The notes under the pieces are model-generated. The model made no database searches and had not been told where the DNA came from. It saw only the letters and a program-made list of their open reading frames with translations. Made by a program: the position numbers and the translations under genes. Positions 23,766-33,600 of a stretch of 46,313 nt of DNA are shown here, in pieces; positions within the stretch are counted from its first letter, which is position 1, and each line of letters starts with the position of its first letter. Location: the NCBI GenBank assembly GCA_964398945.1, contig CAYNOT010000026.1, positions 1 through 46,313 on the forward strand, read 5' to 3'. Origin of the DNA: JBGTGG01 sp964398945 (lineage in GTDB: Bacteria; Bacteroidota; Bacteroidia; Cytophagales; Cyclobacteriaceae).

Positions 23766-25550
23766 ATGGAAAACATCCGCAATTTTTGCATAATCGCCCA
23801 TATTGATCATGGGAAAAGTACGTTGGCTGATCGATTACTAGAGTTTACAGGCACACTCACAGACCGTCAAATGCAGGCGCAAGTACTTGATAGTATGGAT
23901 CTTGAGCGTGAAAAAGGCATCACGATCAAGTCGCACGCCATTCAAATGAACTACAAATACCAGGGGAAAGAGTTTACGTTGAACCTTATCGATACCCCTG
24001 GCCATGTCGATTTCTCATACGAAGTTTCCCGCTCTATTGCTGCCTGCGAAGGTGCACTTTTAATTGTGGATGCAGCGCAAGGCATTGAGGCCCAAACCAT
24101 CTCCAACCTTTACCTTGCCCTGGAGCATGATTTGGAGATAATCCCCGTTTTGAACAAGATCGACCTTCCAAGCGCTATGCCGGAAGAGGTTACCGATCAA
24201 ATTGTAGAACTTATTGGCTGCAAACGCGAAGATGTTATCCACGCAAGTGCAAAAGAAGGGCGTGGTATTGAGGACATATTGCGTGCCGTGGTAGAGCGTA
24301 TAAAGCCCCCGGTTGGTGATCCTGATGCACCGCTACAGGCCATGATTTTTGATTCTGTTTTTAACTCCTTCCGTGGTGTTGAAGTATATTATCGTGTATT
24401 TAATGGAACCATGCGCCAGCATGATGAAGTGAAGTTTGTAAACACCAAGCGGACGTACGGTGCGGATGAAATTGGCGTCCTCAAATTATTAAAGCTTCCG
24501 CAGAAAGAAATCAAAGCCGGCAATGTTGGCTATTTGATTTCGGGTATAAAGGAAGCGAAAGAAGTTAAAGTTGGGGATACGATCACGCATGCAAAACGTC
24601 CGGGTGAAGCAATTCAGGGTTTTGAAAACGTAAAACCGATGGTCTTTGCCGGAATTTACCCGGTTGAAACCAGTGAGTTTGAAGAGCTGCGCGCTTCCAT
24701 GGAAAAACTCCAGTTAAACGATGCTTCACTGGTTTGGGAACCTGAATCATCAGCTGCACTGGGCTTTGGTTTTCGTTGCGGGTTTCTGGGAATGCTGCAC
24801 ATGGAAATTATCCAGGAAAGGTTGGAGCGCGAGTTCGACATGACGGTAATCACCACGGTTCCTTCAGTCCAGTTCAAAGCTGAACTTACAAACGGAAAAG
24901 AGATTACAATCAATGCGCCTTCTGAAATGCCGGAGCCGAACCAGATGAACCACATTCAGGAACCGTACATCATGGCGCAGATTATCACTAAATCTGAATA
25001 CATCGGAGCGATCTTGAATTTGTGTATCGATAAACGCGCGATCATAAAAAATCAAAATTACCTGACTTCTGATCGTGTTGAATTGACGTTTGAAATGCCG
25101 TTGTCTGAAATTGTATTCGACTTCTTTGATAAGTTGAAAACGGTTTCACGTGGGTATGCTTCCTTGGATTATCACCTCATTGGATTCCGTGAGTCTGACA
25201 TGGTGAAGTTGGATGTGATGTTGAACGGTGATAAAGTGGATGCACTGTCTGCGATTGTACACCGGGGCAAGTCTTATGAATGGGGAAAAAAATTATGTGA
25301 GAAGTTACGCGAACTAATTCCTCGCCAGATGTTTGAGATTGCCATACAAGCTTCTATCGGACAAAAAATTATTGCACGTGAAACTGTAAAAGCGATGCGA
25401 AAGAACGTGCTCGCAAAATGTTATGGTGGTGATATTTCGCGTAAGCGCAAGCTGCTTGAAAAGCAAAAGAAAGGCAAGAAGCGGATGCGTCAGGTGGGGA
25501 ACGTTGAAATCCCGCAAGAAGCATTTATGGCCGTACTAAAAATCAATTAA
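23766..25550 (+). CDS. lepA: Elongation factor 4 (LepA), ribosomal GTPase
   Basis: A 594-residue translational GTPase that acts on stalled or mis-translocated ribosomes. The G1 loop AHIDHGKST, the G2/G3 motifs (GITIKSHAIQM, DTPGHVDF), the G4 motif NKIDLP and G5-like SAKEG are all present. The LepA-specific C-terminal domain is intact, with the family ending RKRKLLEKQKKGKKRMRQVG. Length is standard (about 600). The start has MENIRNFCIIAHIDHG, matching the family. folD follows 10 bases downstream, so it likely leads the folD-queE-pab transcript. Confidence 0.98.
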   Translation: MENIRNFCIIAHIDHGKSTLADRLLEFTGTLTDRQMQAQVLDSMDLEREKGITIKSHAIQMNYKYQGKEFTLNLIDTPGHVDFSYEVSRSIAACEGALLIVDAAQGIEAQTISNLYLALEHDLEIIPVLNKIDLPSAMPEEVTDQIVELIGCKREDVIHASAKEGRGIEDILRAVVERIKPPVGDPDAPLQAMIFDSVFNSFRGVEVYYRVFNGTMRQHDEVKFVNTKRTYGADEIGVLKLLKLPQKEIKAGNVGYLISGIKEAKEVKVGDTITHAKRPGEAIQGFENVKPMVFAGIYPVETSEFEELRASMEKLQLNDASLVWEPESSAALGFGFRCGFLGMLHMEIIQERLEREFDMTVITTVPSVQFKAELTNGKEITINAPSEMPEPNQMNHIQEPYIMAQIITKSEYIGAILNLCIDKRAIIKNQNYLTSDRVELTFEMPLSEIVFDFFDKLKTVSRGYASLDYHLIGFRESDMVKLDVMLNGDKVDALSAIVHRGKSYEWGKKLCEKLRELIPRQMFEIAIQASIGQKIIARETVKAMRKNVLAKCYGGDISRKRKLLEKQKKGKKRMRQVGNVEIPQEAFMAVLKIN

Positions 25551-25560
25551 AAACCCGGAC

Positions 25561-26448
25561 ATGGTAGAGACAAAAAACTATACCCTGATTGACGGCCGAA
25601 AGATTGCGGCTCAAATAAAATCTGAAATAGCGGAGCGAGTTGAGCAACTTAAAAGCAAGTACAACAAAATTCCACACCTGGCGATTATCCTGATAGGGGA
25701 TGATGGTGCCAGCACAACGTATGTTGATGGGAAAGTAAAAGCATGTAAAGAAGTAGGCTTTCATTATAGTTTGATGCGCTTTGCAGAAACGATAACCGAG
25801 GAAAGGCTTTTAAAGCATATCGAACAAATCAACAATGATGATGATGTTGATGGATTTATCGTTCAACTCCCACTTCCTCCACATATTTCTGTCAATACCG
25901 TGACAGAACATATTCGTCCTGATAAAGATGTGGATGGGTTTACCAATGAGAATTTTGGGAGTATCGTTTCGGATCACCCCTTGATCTTACCAGCTACCCC
26001 GTTTGGTGTGTTGGAATTGTTAAGACGTTATGAAATAGAGACTGAAGGAAAGCATTGTGTAGTGGTGGGGGCAAGCCGATTGGTTGGTGCGCCATTAAGT
26101 ATGATGTTGGCGGAGCACGGCCGTGCAACAGTAACACTTTGTCATAAATACAGCAAAGACTTGCCAGGTATTACAAGACAAGGTGATATCCTTATTGTTG
26201 CGGTCGGGAAACCTGATCTGGTTACTGCCGATATGGTGAAAGAAGGAGCAGTCGTAATTGATGTTGGAACTACACGTGTGGAGGATAGTTCGAATGCACG
26301 TGGTTGGACGTTAAAAGGGGATGTTGATTTTAAGAATGTTGCTCCAAAATGTTCATTCATCACACCGGTTCCCGGAGGCGTAGGCCCCATGACGATAACT
26401 TCTCTGTTGTTGAATACACTTAAAGTGGCCGAGTCCAGGTTTTTGTGA
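25561..26448 (+). CDS. folD: Bifunctional methylenetetrahydrofolate dehydrogenase/cyclohydrolase
   Basis: A 295-residue cytoplasmic enzyme that converts 5,10-methylene-THF to 10-formyl-THF via methenyl-THF, supplying one-carbon units for purines. The catalytic Tyr54 and Lys58 lie in TYVDGKVKAC. The family blocks VQLPLPPHIS, PATPFGVLELL, VVVGASRLVGAPLSMML (NADP-binding GxSxxxG) and PVPGGVGPMT are complete. Its TGA stop overlaps the GTG of queE as GTGA. Confidence 0.97.
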   Translation: MVETKNYTLIDGRKIAAQIKSEIAERVEQLKSKYNKIPHLAIILIGDDGASTTYVDGKVKACKEVGFHYSLMRFAETITEERLLKHIEQINNDDDVDGFIVQLPLPPHISVNTVTEHIRPDKDVDGFTNENFGSIVSDHPLILPATPFGVLELLRRYEIETEGKHCVVVGASRLVGAPLSMMLAEHGRATVTLCHKYSKDLPGITRQGDILIVAVGKPDLVTADMVKEGAVVIDVGTTRVEDSSNARGWTLKGDVDFKNVAPKCSFITPVPGGVGPMTITSLLLNTLKVAESRFL

Positions 26449-27068
26449 TCACAAAAAAAAACATGGTTGTTGAAGCATTTCCGTTGATGGAAGATTTTTA
26501 TTCCATTCAGGGTGAAGGGCATTATCAAGGTCATGCAGCTTACTTTGTAAGGCTGGGGGGATGTGATGTGGGGTGTGTATGGTGCGATGTAAAAGAATCG
26601 TGGGATGCGGGACTCCATCCGGTCACAACCGTTGAAGAAATCCTTGCAAGGATAAAAACCAGTACAACCGAAATTGTAATCGTTACAGGTGGAGAACCAG
26701 TAATGTACGACTTAACCCATTTAACAAAGCGGTTGCAGGCTGGGAATTTCCGTACGCATTTAGAAACGTCAGGGGTTTATCCATTAACAGGCGATTGGGA
26801 CTGGGTTTGCTTTTCCCCCAAAAAGTTTAAAGCACCACATCCTTCTATTTATGAGGCCGCTAGTGAATTGAAGGTGGTAATCTATAATCAAAGTGATTTT
26901 GAGTGGGCAGAGAAGCATGCCGCCATGGTTAATACAGACTGTGAGTTATTCTTACAACCGGAATGGTCGCGTGAGAAGGAAATGGTGCCAAAAATTACAG
27001 AGTATATCAAGACTAATCCGCATTGGAAAATTTCCTTGCAGATTCATAAGTATATGAATGTTCGCTAA
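26445..27068 (+). CDS. queE: 7-carboxy-7-deazaguanine synthase (radical SAM)
   Basis: A 207-residue radical SAM enzyme that contracts 6-carboxytetrahydropterin to 7-carboxy-7-deazaguanine in the queuosine/preQ0 pathway. The Fe-S cysteines are Cys40, Cys44 and Cys47 in CDVGCVWCD (CxxxCxxC). The early block EDFYSIQGEGHYQG binds substrate, and GGEPVMYDL is the SAM-binding GGE motif. GTG at 26445 overlaps the folD stop by four bases; an ATG at 26463 (MVVEAFPLMEDF) is an alternative start. Its partner queD is 9 kb downstream on the same strand. Confidence 0.95.
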   Translation: MITKKNMVVEAFPLMEDFYSIQGEGHYQGHAAYFVRLGGCDVGCVWCDVKESWDAGLHPVTTVEEILARIKTSTTEIVIVTGGEPVMYDLTHLTKRLQAGNFRTHLETSGVYPLTGDWDWVCFSPKKFKAPHPSIYEAASELKVVIYNQSDFEWAEKHAAMVNTDCELFLQPEWSREKEMVPKITEYIKTNPHWKISLQIHKYMNVR

Positions 27069-28041
27069 TGCTATGGTGATTGATGAATTCAAAGAGAAGT
27101 TGAATGCATGGGGACGGGAGCGGGTCCCTTTTTTATTTATTGTTGATTTTGAATTGGAGAAACCGTTGGTTTGGAAACTTGATGAGGTTGATGCGACTGA
27201 AGTTCTATTTGATGTAAATGGATTTACGAATTGGAAAGGGACAGTCAACAACGAACCAGTTTCGATACACGCAGACCCTGTTTCTTTTCAATCGTACAAA
27301 ATCAAATTTGATACCGTGTACAAACACCTGGCATACGGTGATTCCTATTTAACCAACCTTACTGTTGCCACCCCGATAAAATCAACGGATACACTTTTAG
27401 GGATCTATAAGAAAAGTACTGCCCGGTATAAGCTTTTCTATAAAGGTGAATTTATTGTTTTCTCCCCGGAAGGGTTTGTAAAAATCCAGGACAATAAAAT
27501 TTATTCCTATCCAATGAAGGGTACAATTGACGCCTCAATTCCAAACGCACATGAAGCGATTTTGAACAATCAAAAAGAAATGGCGGAGCATGTTACCATA
27601 GTGGATTTGATTCGAAATGATTTAAGTATAGTTGCGGGGAATGTTCGTGTGAATAGGTTCCGATACCTTGATGAGATCAAAACAAATAAAAAAAGTTTAC
27701 TGCAAGTAAGTTCTGAAGTTGTTGGTGACCTTGATCCGAATTGGCAAAACCGGATTGGTGATATTTTGATTTCCTTGCTTCCCGGTGGTTCGGTGAGTGG
27801 GGCGCCTAAAAAGAAAACCCTTTCAATAATTTCGGAAGCTGAGAAGGAAAAGCGGGGATATTATACCGGGGTGTTTGGATATTTTGATGGCCAACAAGTT
27901 GACAGTGGCGTGATGATCCGGTATATTGAGAAAAAAGACGGTAATTTTTTTTACCGGAGCGGTGGGGGAATAACAACGCAAAGTGACGCAAAACAAGAAT
28001 ATCAGGAAACCATAGACAAAGTGTATGTCCCTGTTACTTGA
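27058..28041 (+). CDS. pabB: Aminodeoxychorismate synthase component I
   Basis: A 327-residue chorismate-utilising enzyme that aminates chorismate to 4-amino-4-deoxychorismate for folate. The conserved C-terminal blocks are PMKGTIDASIPNA (the PabB PxKGT), DLIRNDLS, EVVGDL, LLPGGSVSGAPKKKT and the closing RSGGGIT. It is shorter than E. coli PabB (about 453), since the N-terminal domain is reduced, as is common in Bacteroidetes. No PabA/TrpG glutaminase gene is nearby. It overlaps queE by 11 bases if started at 27058; ATG at 27073 (MVIDEF) is also possible. Confidence 0.92.
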   Translation: MFANAMVIDEFKEKLNAWGRERVPFLFIVDFELEKPLVWKLDEVDATEVLFDVNGFTNWKGTVNNEPVSIHADPVSFQSYKIKFDTVYKHLAYGDSYLTNLTVATPIKSTDTLLGIYKKSTARYKLFYKGEFIVFSPEGFVKIQDNKIYSYPMKGTIDASIPNAHEAILNNQKEMAEHVTIVDLIRNDLSIVAGNVRVNRFRYLDEIKTNKKSLLQVSSEVVGDLDPNWQNRIGDILISLLPGGSVSGAPKKKTLSIISEAEKEKRGYYTGVFGYFDGQQVDSGVMIRYIEKKDGNFFYRSGGGITTQSDAKQEYQETIDKVYVPVT

Positions 28042-28621
28042 ATCCATAAAACTTTTAAATGGGCAATACCACAACTTGTTCTACCACGAGCAACGGATGA
28101 ACCGCTCATTAAAATTATTGTTCGGGGATGACGAGTGGTTTGATTTGGAGGCTTTTCTCCTCCACGTAGAAAAGCCGGAAAAAGGCCTTTATAAATGCAG
28201 GATTGTTTGGGATGATCAAACGAAAGATGTTCAATTTGTGTCCTACGGACCAAAGGTCATTCAGCGTTTGCAATTGGTGGAGGACAATGAAATTGAATAC
28301 GAACATAAATACGTTGATAGAAATGCAATTGACCATCTGTTTTCACTGCGAAAGAATTGCGATGATATTTTGATTGTTGTTAACGGACGAATCTCAGACG
28401 CTTCTTTTTCCAACATCGTTTTCAGGAGAAAAGACAAATGGGTTACCCCCAGGTCAGCCTTGTTGAAAGGAACCATGCGACAGAATTTATTGGAGAGGAA
28501 TGATATTGGTGAAGAGGATATTTCCGTTGAGGATATTAAGGGTTTTCAATCCTTTAAACTGATCAATGCGATGTTAGGATTTGATGGCCCTGAAATTGAT
28601 GTATCCAATATAGTTTACTAG
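28025..28621 (+). CDS. pabC: Aminodeoxychorismate lyase-like aminotransferase (class IV)
   Basis: A 198-residue PLP-dependent enzyme of the class IV aminotransferase fold, which would release pyruvate from aminodeoxychorismate to give p-aminobenzoate. Evidence is partly contextual: it overlaps pabB by 17 bases. Motifs fit the family: HEQRMNRS near the start, a candidate PLP Lys in EYEHKYVDRNAI, GRISDASFSNIVF, and WVTPRSALLKGTMRQNLLE. It is about 70 residues shorter than E. coli PabC, with the loss in the N-terminal domain. A D-amino acid or branched-chain activity is less likely given the neighbours. Confidence 0.85.
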   Translation: MSLLLESIKLLNGQYHNLFYHEQRMNRSLKLLFGDDEWFDLEAFLLHVEKPEKGLYKCRIVWDDQTKDVQFVSYGPKVIQRLQLVEDNEIEYEHKYVDRNAIDHLFSLRKNCDDILIVVNGRISDASFSNIVFRRKDKWVTPRSALLKGTMRQNLLERNDIGEEDISVEDIKGFQSFKLINAMLGFDGPEIDVSNIVY

Positions 28622-28629
28622 CTTTAGGA

Positions 28630-30549
28630 ATGGTGCGTTTATTATTTCCAATTATCTTTTGTATTGTAAGTGCTGGTTATTCACAACCAACATTGAGCAC
28701 GAAATCAAAGAAAGCGATTGAATTTTATACCGAGGCAGATAACTATCGGGTCCGTGGACAATACGATCAGGCAATTCATTTATTGAATGAGGCGATTGCA
28801 AAGGACAAAAATTTTGTAGAAGCCTATTATCGATTAGGGCTGGTGTACATGAGCACACGGGAATATCCAAAAGCAATTGGTAATTTCGAAGCAGGACTCA
28901 ATTTGACGAGTGATATTCGAAAACAAAAAGTATTTTGGTACGATTTAGGTGAATCCTATTTGTTGATTGGGGAATATCAAAAAGGAAAAGACACGCTTTT
29001 AAAGTTTCTAAATACGGAAACGCAAAACGTTAGGAAAATTGACCACGCAAAAATGTTGTACAATACTGCTGACTTTGCTATTAAAAATAGTGAAGAGAAA
29101 GCGGCTTATAATCTTCGTTCATTAAGTGATACGGTGAATGCTTTCGCCATGCAGTATTTTCCGGTGCTGACGGCTGACCAACAGCAATTGATTTTTACGA
29201 AACGAAATGGAAATGGTGCAGGTGATGACGAAGATTTAGTAGTTAGTAAAAAAGGGAAGGATGGGAGGTTTGGAAAGCCAGAATCATTGTCACCTAATAT
29301 TAATTCGATTCTTAATGAGGGTACTTGTACAATTTCTGCTGATGGAAGAAAATTGATTTTCACCTCGTGTGAAGGTCGACAAGGTTTTGGAAGTTGCGAT
29401 TTGTATGAGAGTGTCAGGACAGGTGATGAATGGTCGAAACCAAAAAATTTGGGTGCGATGGTTAATTCAACGGAATGGGAATCGCAACCTTCGCTTTCGG
29501 CAGATGGCCGTACATTATATTTTGTATCAGACCGTAAAGGAGGTTTAGGACGGAGGGATATTTGGATGAGTCATTTAGATGAAAATGATCAATGGACAAA
29601 AGCAACAAACCTGGGCCGAACAATTAATAGTCAGTACGATGAAATTTCCCCTTTCATTCACGTGAACAATCAGGTACTTTATTTCGCATCAAATGGCTTA
29701 ACCGGTTTTGGTGGATATGATATTTTTTATACAGAAAAGAATGGTGAAGAAAATTGGACACAACCTGTCAATGTAGGGCGACCCATTAACAATCATCAGG
29801 ATCAGTTTTCACTGTTTATCACTGCCGATGGAAAGAAAGGATACTATTCACATGAAGAGTTTACGGATAAAGGATTTTCAGCCGGAAGGATTTACGAGAT
29901 GGATATTCCTGAGGAGGGCCAATTAAAGTTTCGCGCCAATTATATAAAAGGAGTGGTTAGCGATAAGTCTTCCGGCTTACCATTGAAGGCAATCGTTGAA
30001 TTGATTGATATTGAGAAGAACAAAATAATTTCCAAAGTCTCATCTGATTCGATAAATGGAAATTATCTGATGACCCTTACACAAGGAGCGGAGTACGCAT
30101 TGTATGTTCGGAAGCAGGGGTATTTGTTTAAAAGCTTAAACTTCAATTATTCAAAAGTAGATGATTTTGTCCCCGTCACACTAAATGTTGAATTGGAGAA
30201 AATTGCAACAGGTTCCGTGGCTGTATTGAATAATATTTTCTTTGATTTTGATTCATATACAATAAAAAATAGGTCAAACTCAGAATTACAGAAAGTAATT
30301 TTGTTTATGGAAGAAAATCCAGCAGTTCGTATTGAAATTAGTGGCCATACCGATAATGTGGGAGCAGAATCCTACAACCAGAAACTTTCAACCCAACGGG
30401 CAGAGGCAGTTATAGATTACTTGAAAAAGGCAGGAATAACTACTAATAGGCTCATTTCAAAGGGCTTTGGCTCGAAAAAACCAATTTCGACCAATGATAC
30501 AGAAGAAGGGAGACAGCTAAACAGGAGAATAGAATTTAAAATTTTGTGA
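28630..30549 (+). CDS. OmpA-family protein with TPR and PD40 repeats (PorE-like)
   Basis: A 639-residue exported protein with the domain order TPR (about 26-130: AIEFYTEADNYRVRGQYDQAI, NFVEAYYRLGLVYMS), PD40/WD40-like propeller (about 173-423: ISADGRKLIFTS, SADGRTLYFVSDRKGG), carboxypeptidase-regulatory-like domain (about 437-520) and C-terminal OmpA peptidoglycan-binding domain (about 537-639: IFFDFDS, SGHTDNVGAESYN, LSTQRAEAVIDYL, NRRIEF). This is the architecture of PorE, a type IX secretion component, but PorE is a lipoprotein whereas this protein has a plain signal peptide (…SAGYSQ). It starts 8 bases after pabC. Confidence 0.88.
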   Translation: MVRLLFPIIFCIVSAGYSQPTLSTKSKKAIEFYTEADNYRVRGQYDQAIHLLNEAIAKDKNFVEAYYRLGLVYMSTREYPKAIGNFEAGLNLTSDIRKQKVFWYDLGESYLLIGEYQKGKDTLLKFLNTETQNVRKIDHAKMLYNTADFAIKNSEEKAAYNLRSLSDTVNAFAMQYFPVLTADQQQLIFTKRNGNGAGDDEDLVVSKKGKDGRFGKPESLSPNINSILNEGTCTISADGRKLIFTSCEGRQGFGSCDLYESVRTGDEWSKPKNLGAMVNSTEWESQPSLSADGRTLYFVSDRKGGLGRRDIWMSHLDENDQWTKATNLGRTINSQYDEISPFIHVNNQVLYFASNGLTGFGGYDIFYTEKNGEENWTQPVNVGRPINNHQDQFSLFITADGKKGYYSHEEFTDKGFSAGRIYEMDIPEEGQLKFRANYIKGVVSDKSSGLPLKAIVELIDIEKNKIISKVSSDSINGNYLMTLTQGAEYALYVRKQGYLFKSLNFNYSKVDDFVPVTLNVELEKIATGSVAVLNNIFFDFDSYTIKNRSNSELQKVILFMEENPAVRIEISGHTDNVGAESYNQKLSTQRAEAVIDYLKKAGITTNRLISKGFGSKKPISTNDTEEGRQLNRRIEFKIL

Positions 30550-30572
30550 TAACCCTTTTTGTGGTATTTTTG
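30543..30572 (+). promoter_or_regulatory. Consensus promoter for the second SusC gene
   Basis: TTTG (30543-30546), 18 bases, then TATTTTTG (30565-30572), an exact TANNTTTG. It overlaps the end of the OmpA gene and would give a leader of about 75 bases before the SusC ATG. Confidence 0.65.
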
Positions 30573-30651
30573 CTAACATTTTTGTGGATAGAGGAATTAT
30601 CTATTGGTTATTTACCTTATTCGCATAATTATTAACTTAACTAAATTACTT

Positions 30652-33600
30652 ATGAAGAGAGTTCTACAATTAGGAATCCTCCTGCTAATCACTACCTCAT
30701 CCTTTGGGGTATTTGCGCAGGATCGATTGGTGTCCGGGAAGGTTATTTCTCAGGATGATGGAACGCCACTACCGGGCGTAAACGTAGTATTGAAAGGTAC
30801 TGCGATCGGTACAGCAACAGATTCAGACGGAAAATATTCCCTGTCTGTGCCAGCATCAGGTGGTGTGTTGGTTTTTTCTTTTATTGGACTGAAAACGTGG
30901 GAGACTACGATTGGCGAAAGGGGATCAATTGATGCATATCTTGAAAGTGATGCTACACAATTAGCCGAAGTCGTAGTTACCGGATACGGAACGCAACGAA
31001 AAGAGGAGTTCACAGGCGCTGCTTCAACTGTTAAAGGGAGTACGCTCGCAGAAAGACCAATTCAAAGTTTTGCGCAAGGCTTAACGGGACAAGCAACAGG
31101 TGTAAATATTATTCAGCCTAACGGCTTGTTGAATAACCCCCCTGTAATTCGAGTTCGTGGGTTGAGTTCAATTTCTTTAAGTTCTTTCCCGTTGATTGTA
31201 GTAGATGGTATTCCGATTTCCACTGGTGATGTATCTTCAAATGCATCTACTAATAACCCATTGGGTGATATCAACCCTTCAGATATTGAGTCAATTGATA
31301 TTTTGAAAGATGCAGCGTCCGCAGCTATTTATGGCTCCCGTGCAGCAGCAGGTGTATTGGTAATTACTACTAAACGTGGTAAGGCTGGAAGAGCCCGTGT
31401 TTCGTATGATGGATGGGTAGGTGTTACAAACGTTGTTAGGCTCCCTGAGGTTTTAAATGCTGAGCAATTCATAGCACATAAGAATCAGGCTATCGCTAAT
31501 GCTTTTGATGTTAACCCAGCGTTTAGCGGTGCCCCCCTTAATGCTTTTCAGCCGCTTGAAATAGACGGTAAAACCGTAGATACAAACTGGTCAGATTTAA
31601 TTTACCGTTCCGCAGTATCTCAAAACCATAATATAAACGTGTCTGGAGGTAATGAAAAAACAACCTATTATTTTTCAGCAGGATTTACTGATCAGGAAGG
31701 AATTCTTGCCGCAAATAATTTCCAAAGGGCAACAGCTCGTGTAAACTTAGATCATCAGGCAACAGAGTGGTTAAAGTTGATTGCTAACTTTAACTATACA
31801 AATACCATGAACAATTCTCCAAATAGTGGTTCCTACTCTGGAGGCGCTTTTGCTTCCTCAGGTTTGGGGCGTATTGCAGTTGCTCAAGCTCCTAACGTTT
31901 CAGCCTATACTCCAACAGGGGATTATTCATTGGAAGGTAATGCAATTGGCCGCGGGGCTAACCAGATTGCGATGCAATGGTCAAATCCTGCAGTGCTTAT
32001 AGATTTAGATAAGAACTCCTCTGAAACCAGCCGCTTATTCTCAAATATAGGTGCTGAGATCAATATTGCGGAGGGATTGACATTCAAAACAATGTATTCT
32101 TGGGATTTTCGATATACTGAAAATAATAGATTCTGGAACCCTTTGAATGGTGATGGGTATTCTACTACAGGGAATGCATACAATCAATTAATTCGTAACA
32201 ATAATTGGAACTGGGTTAATACTATACAATATCAAAAATCATTTAATGGAGTGCACAATCTGAGTTTTGTATTAGGAACAGATGCACAAAAAACAAGAAA
32301 TACATCATGGGGAGCTGTTAGAACCAATATTGCTGATCCATTCTTTGAACAATTCCAAGGTAGCTATTTGACTGACGCAAGTGGTGGTAATGCTATTAAC
32401 GATCTGGCTTTCGAAGCATATCTTGGAAGTGTAAGTTATAATTATGCAAGTAAATATTTTATTAGCGGTAATTTTAGAAGGGATGGAAACTCAGCATTGT
32501 CCCCAGATAACAGATGGGGAAATTTCGGAGGTGCATCCGTAGGATGGACGGTTTCTGAAGAAAGTTTCTTTAAGGATAATGGTATATCAAACAATATTTC
32601 CAACCTACGCCTCAAAGCAAGTTGGGGACGTGTAGGTAATGGTAACCTGAATAGCTACTATGGAGCATATAATCTGTATGGTACCGGTGTTTATGGAGCT
32701 GCTGCATCTACTGTCGCTTATAGTCAAGCTGGAAACAATGAATTGAAATGGGAAACCAGTAGCCAAACAAATATAGGGTTAGATTTCGGTGTTTTGAACG
32801 ATGCATTGTCATTTGAGATAAACTGGTTTAACAAGGATATTGATAACATGATTCTTGCTGTACCTCAGGCACCATCGAAAGGTATCCCAGGCAATTCAAT
32901 TCTGCTTAACGTAGGTTCGATGTACAACCGAGGTTTTGAATTTGCAGTAAATGCAACTCCAATTCGTACTAATGATTTCACTTGGAGAGCCAATTTAAAC
33001 TTCACCACCCTTAAGAATGAGGTTACTGCCCTTGTGGGAGATGGTAATCCAATATTAGGATATACAAGCGGTTTGGAATTGACCAGTATTACACAGGTGG
33101 GGTATTCAGCAGGCGAAATTTACGGTGTAAGAACGGCTGGGGTTAACCCTGAAAACGGAAGACGTATATTTATTGATAACCAAGGTAGAGAAGTTCAATA
33201 TCAACACCAAGGTGGGGCAAATGCCTGGACATTACTAGATGGTACTCCAGTTTCTTCTTCAGTTGTAACAAGCGCAACTACTATGTTGGGCAACACACAA
33301 CCTACTTGGTATGGTGGTTTTAACAACACCTTCACCTACAAGAATTTTGATCTTGCAGTGAACTTCACGTATTCAGGTGGTAACTACATATATAATGGTA
33401 GCCGGGCAGGTTTATTGGATCAACGTGTTTGGAATAATTCTACAGAGGTACTGAATGCATGGACACCTACAAATACTAATACCGATATTCCGCGCGCCAT
33501 CTATACAGATAACGTATCGAATGGGTCTGCATTCTTGATCGATGCGAACGTAGAGAGAGGGGACTTCTTGAGATTGCAAACAGCAACTTTAGGGTATCAA

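Noticed and set aside
26142..26618. A 158-codon antisense frame across folD and queE
   Set aside because: It spans two secure genes on the other strand and shows no domain.
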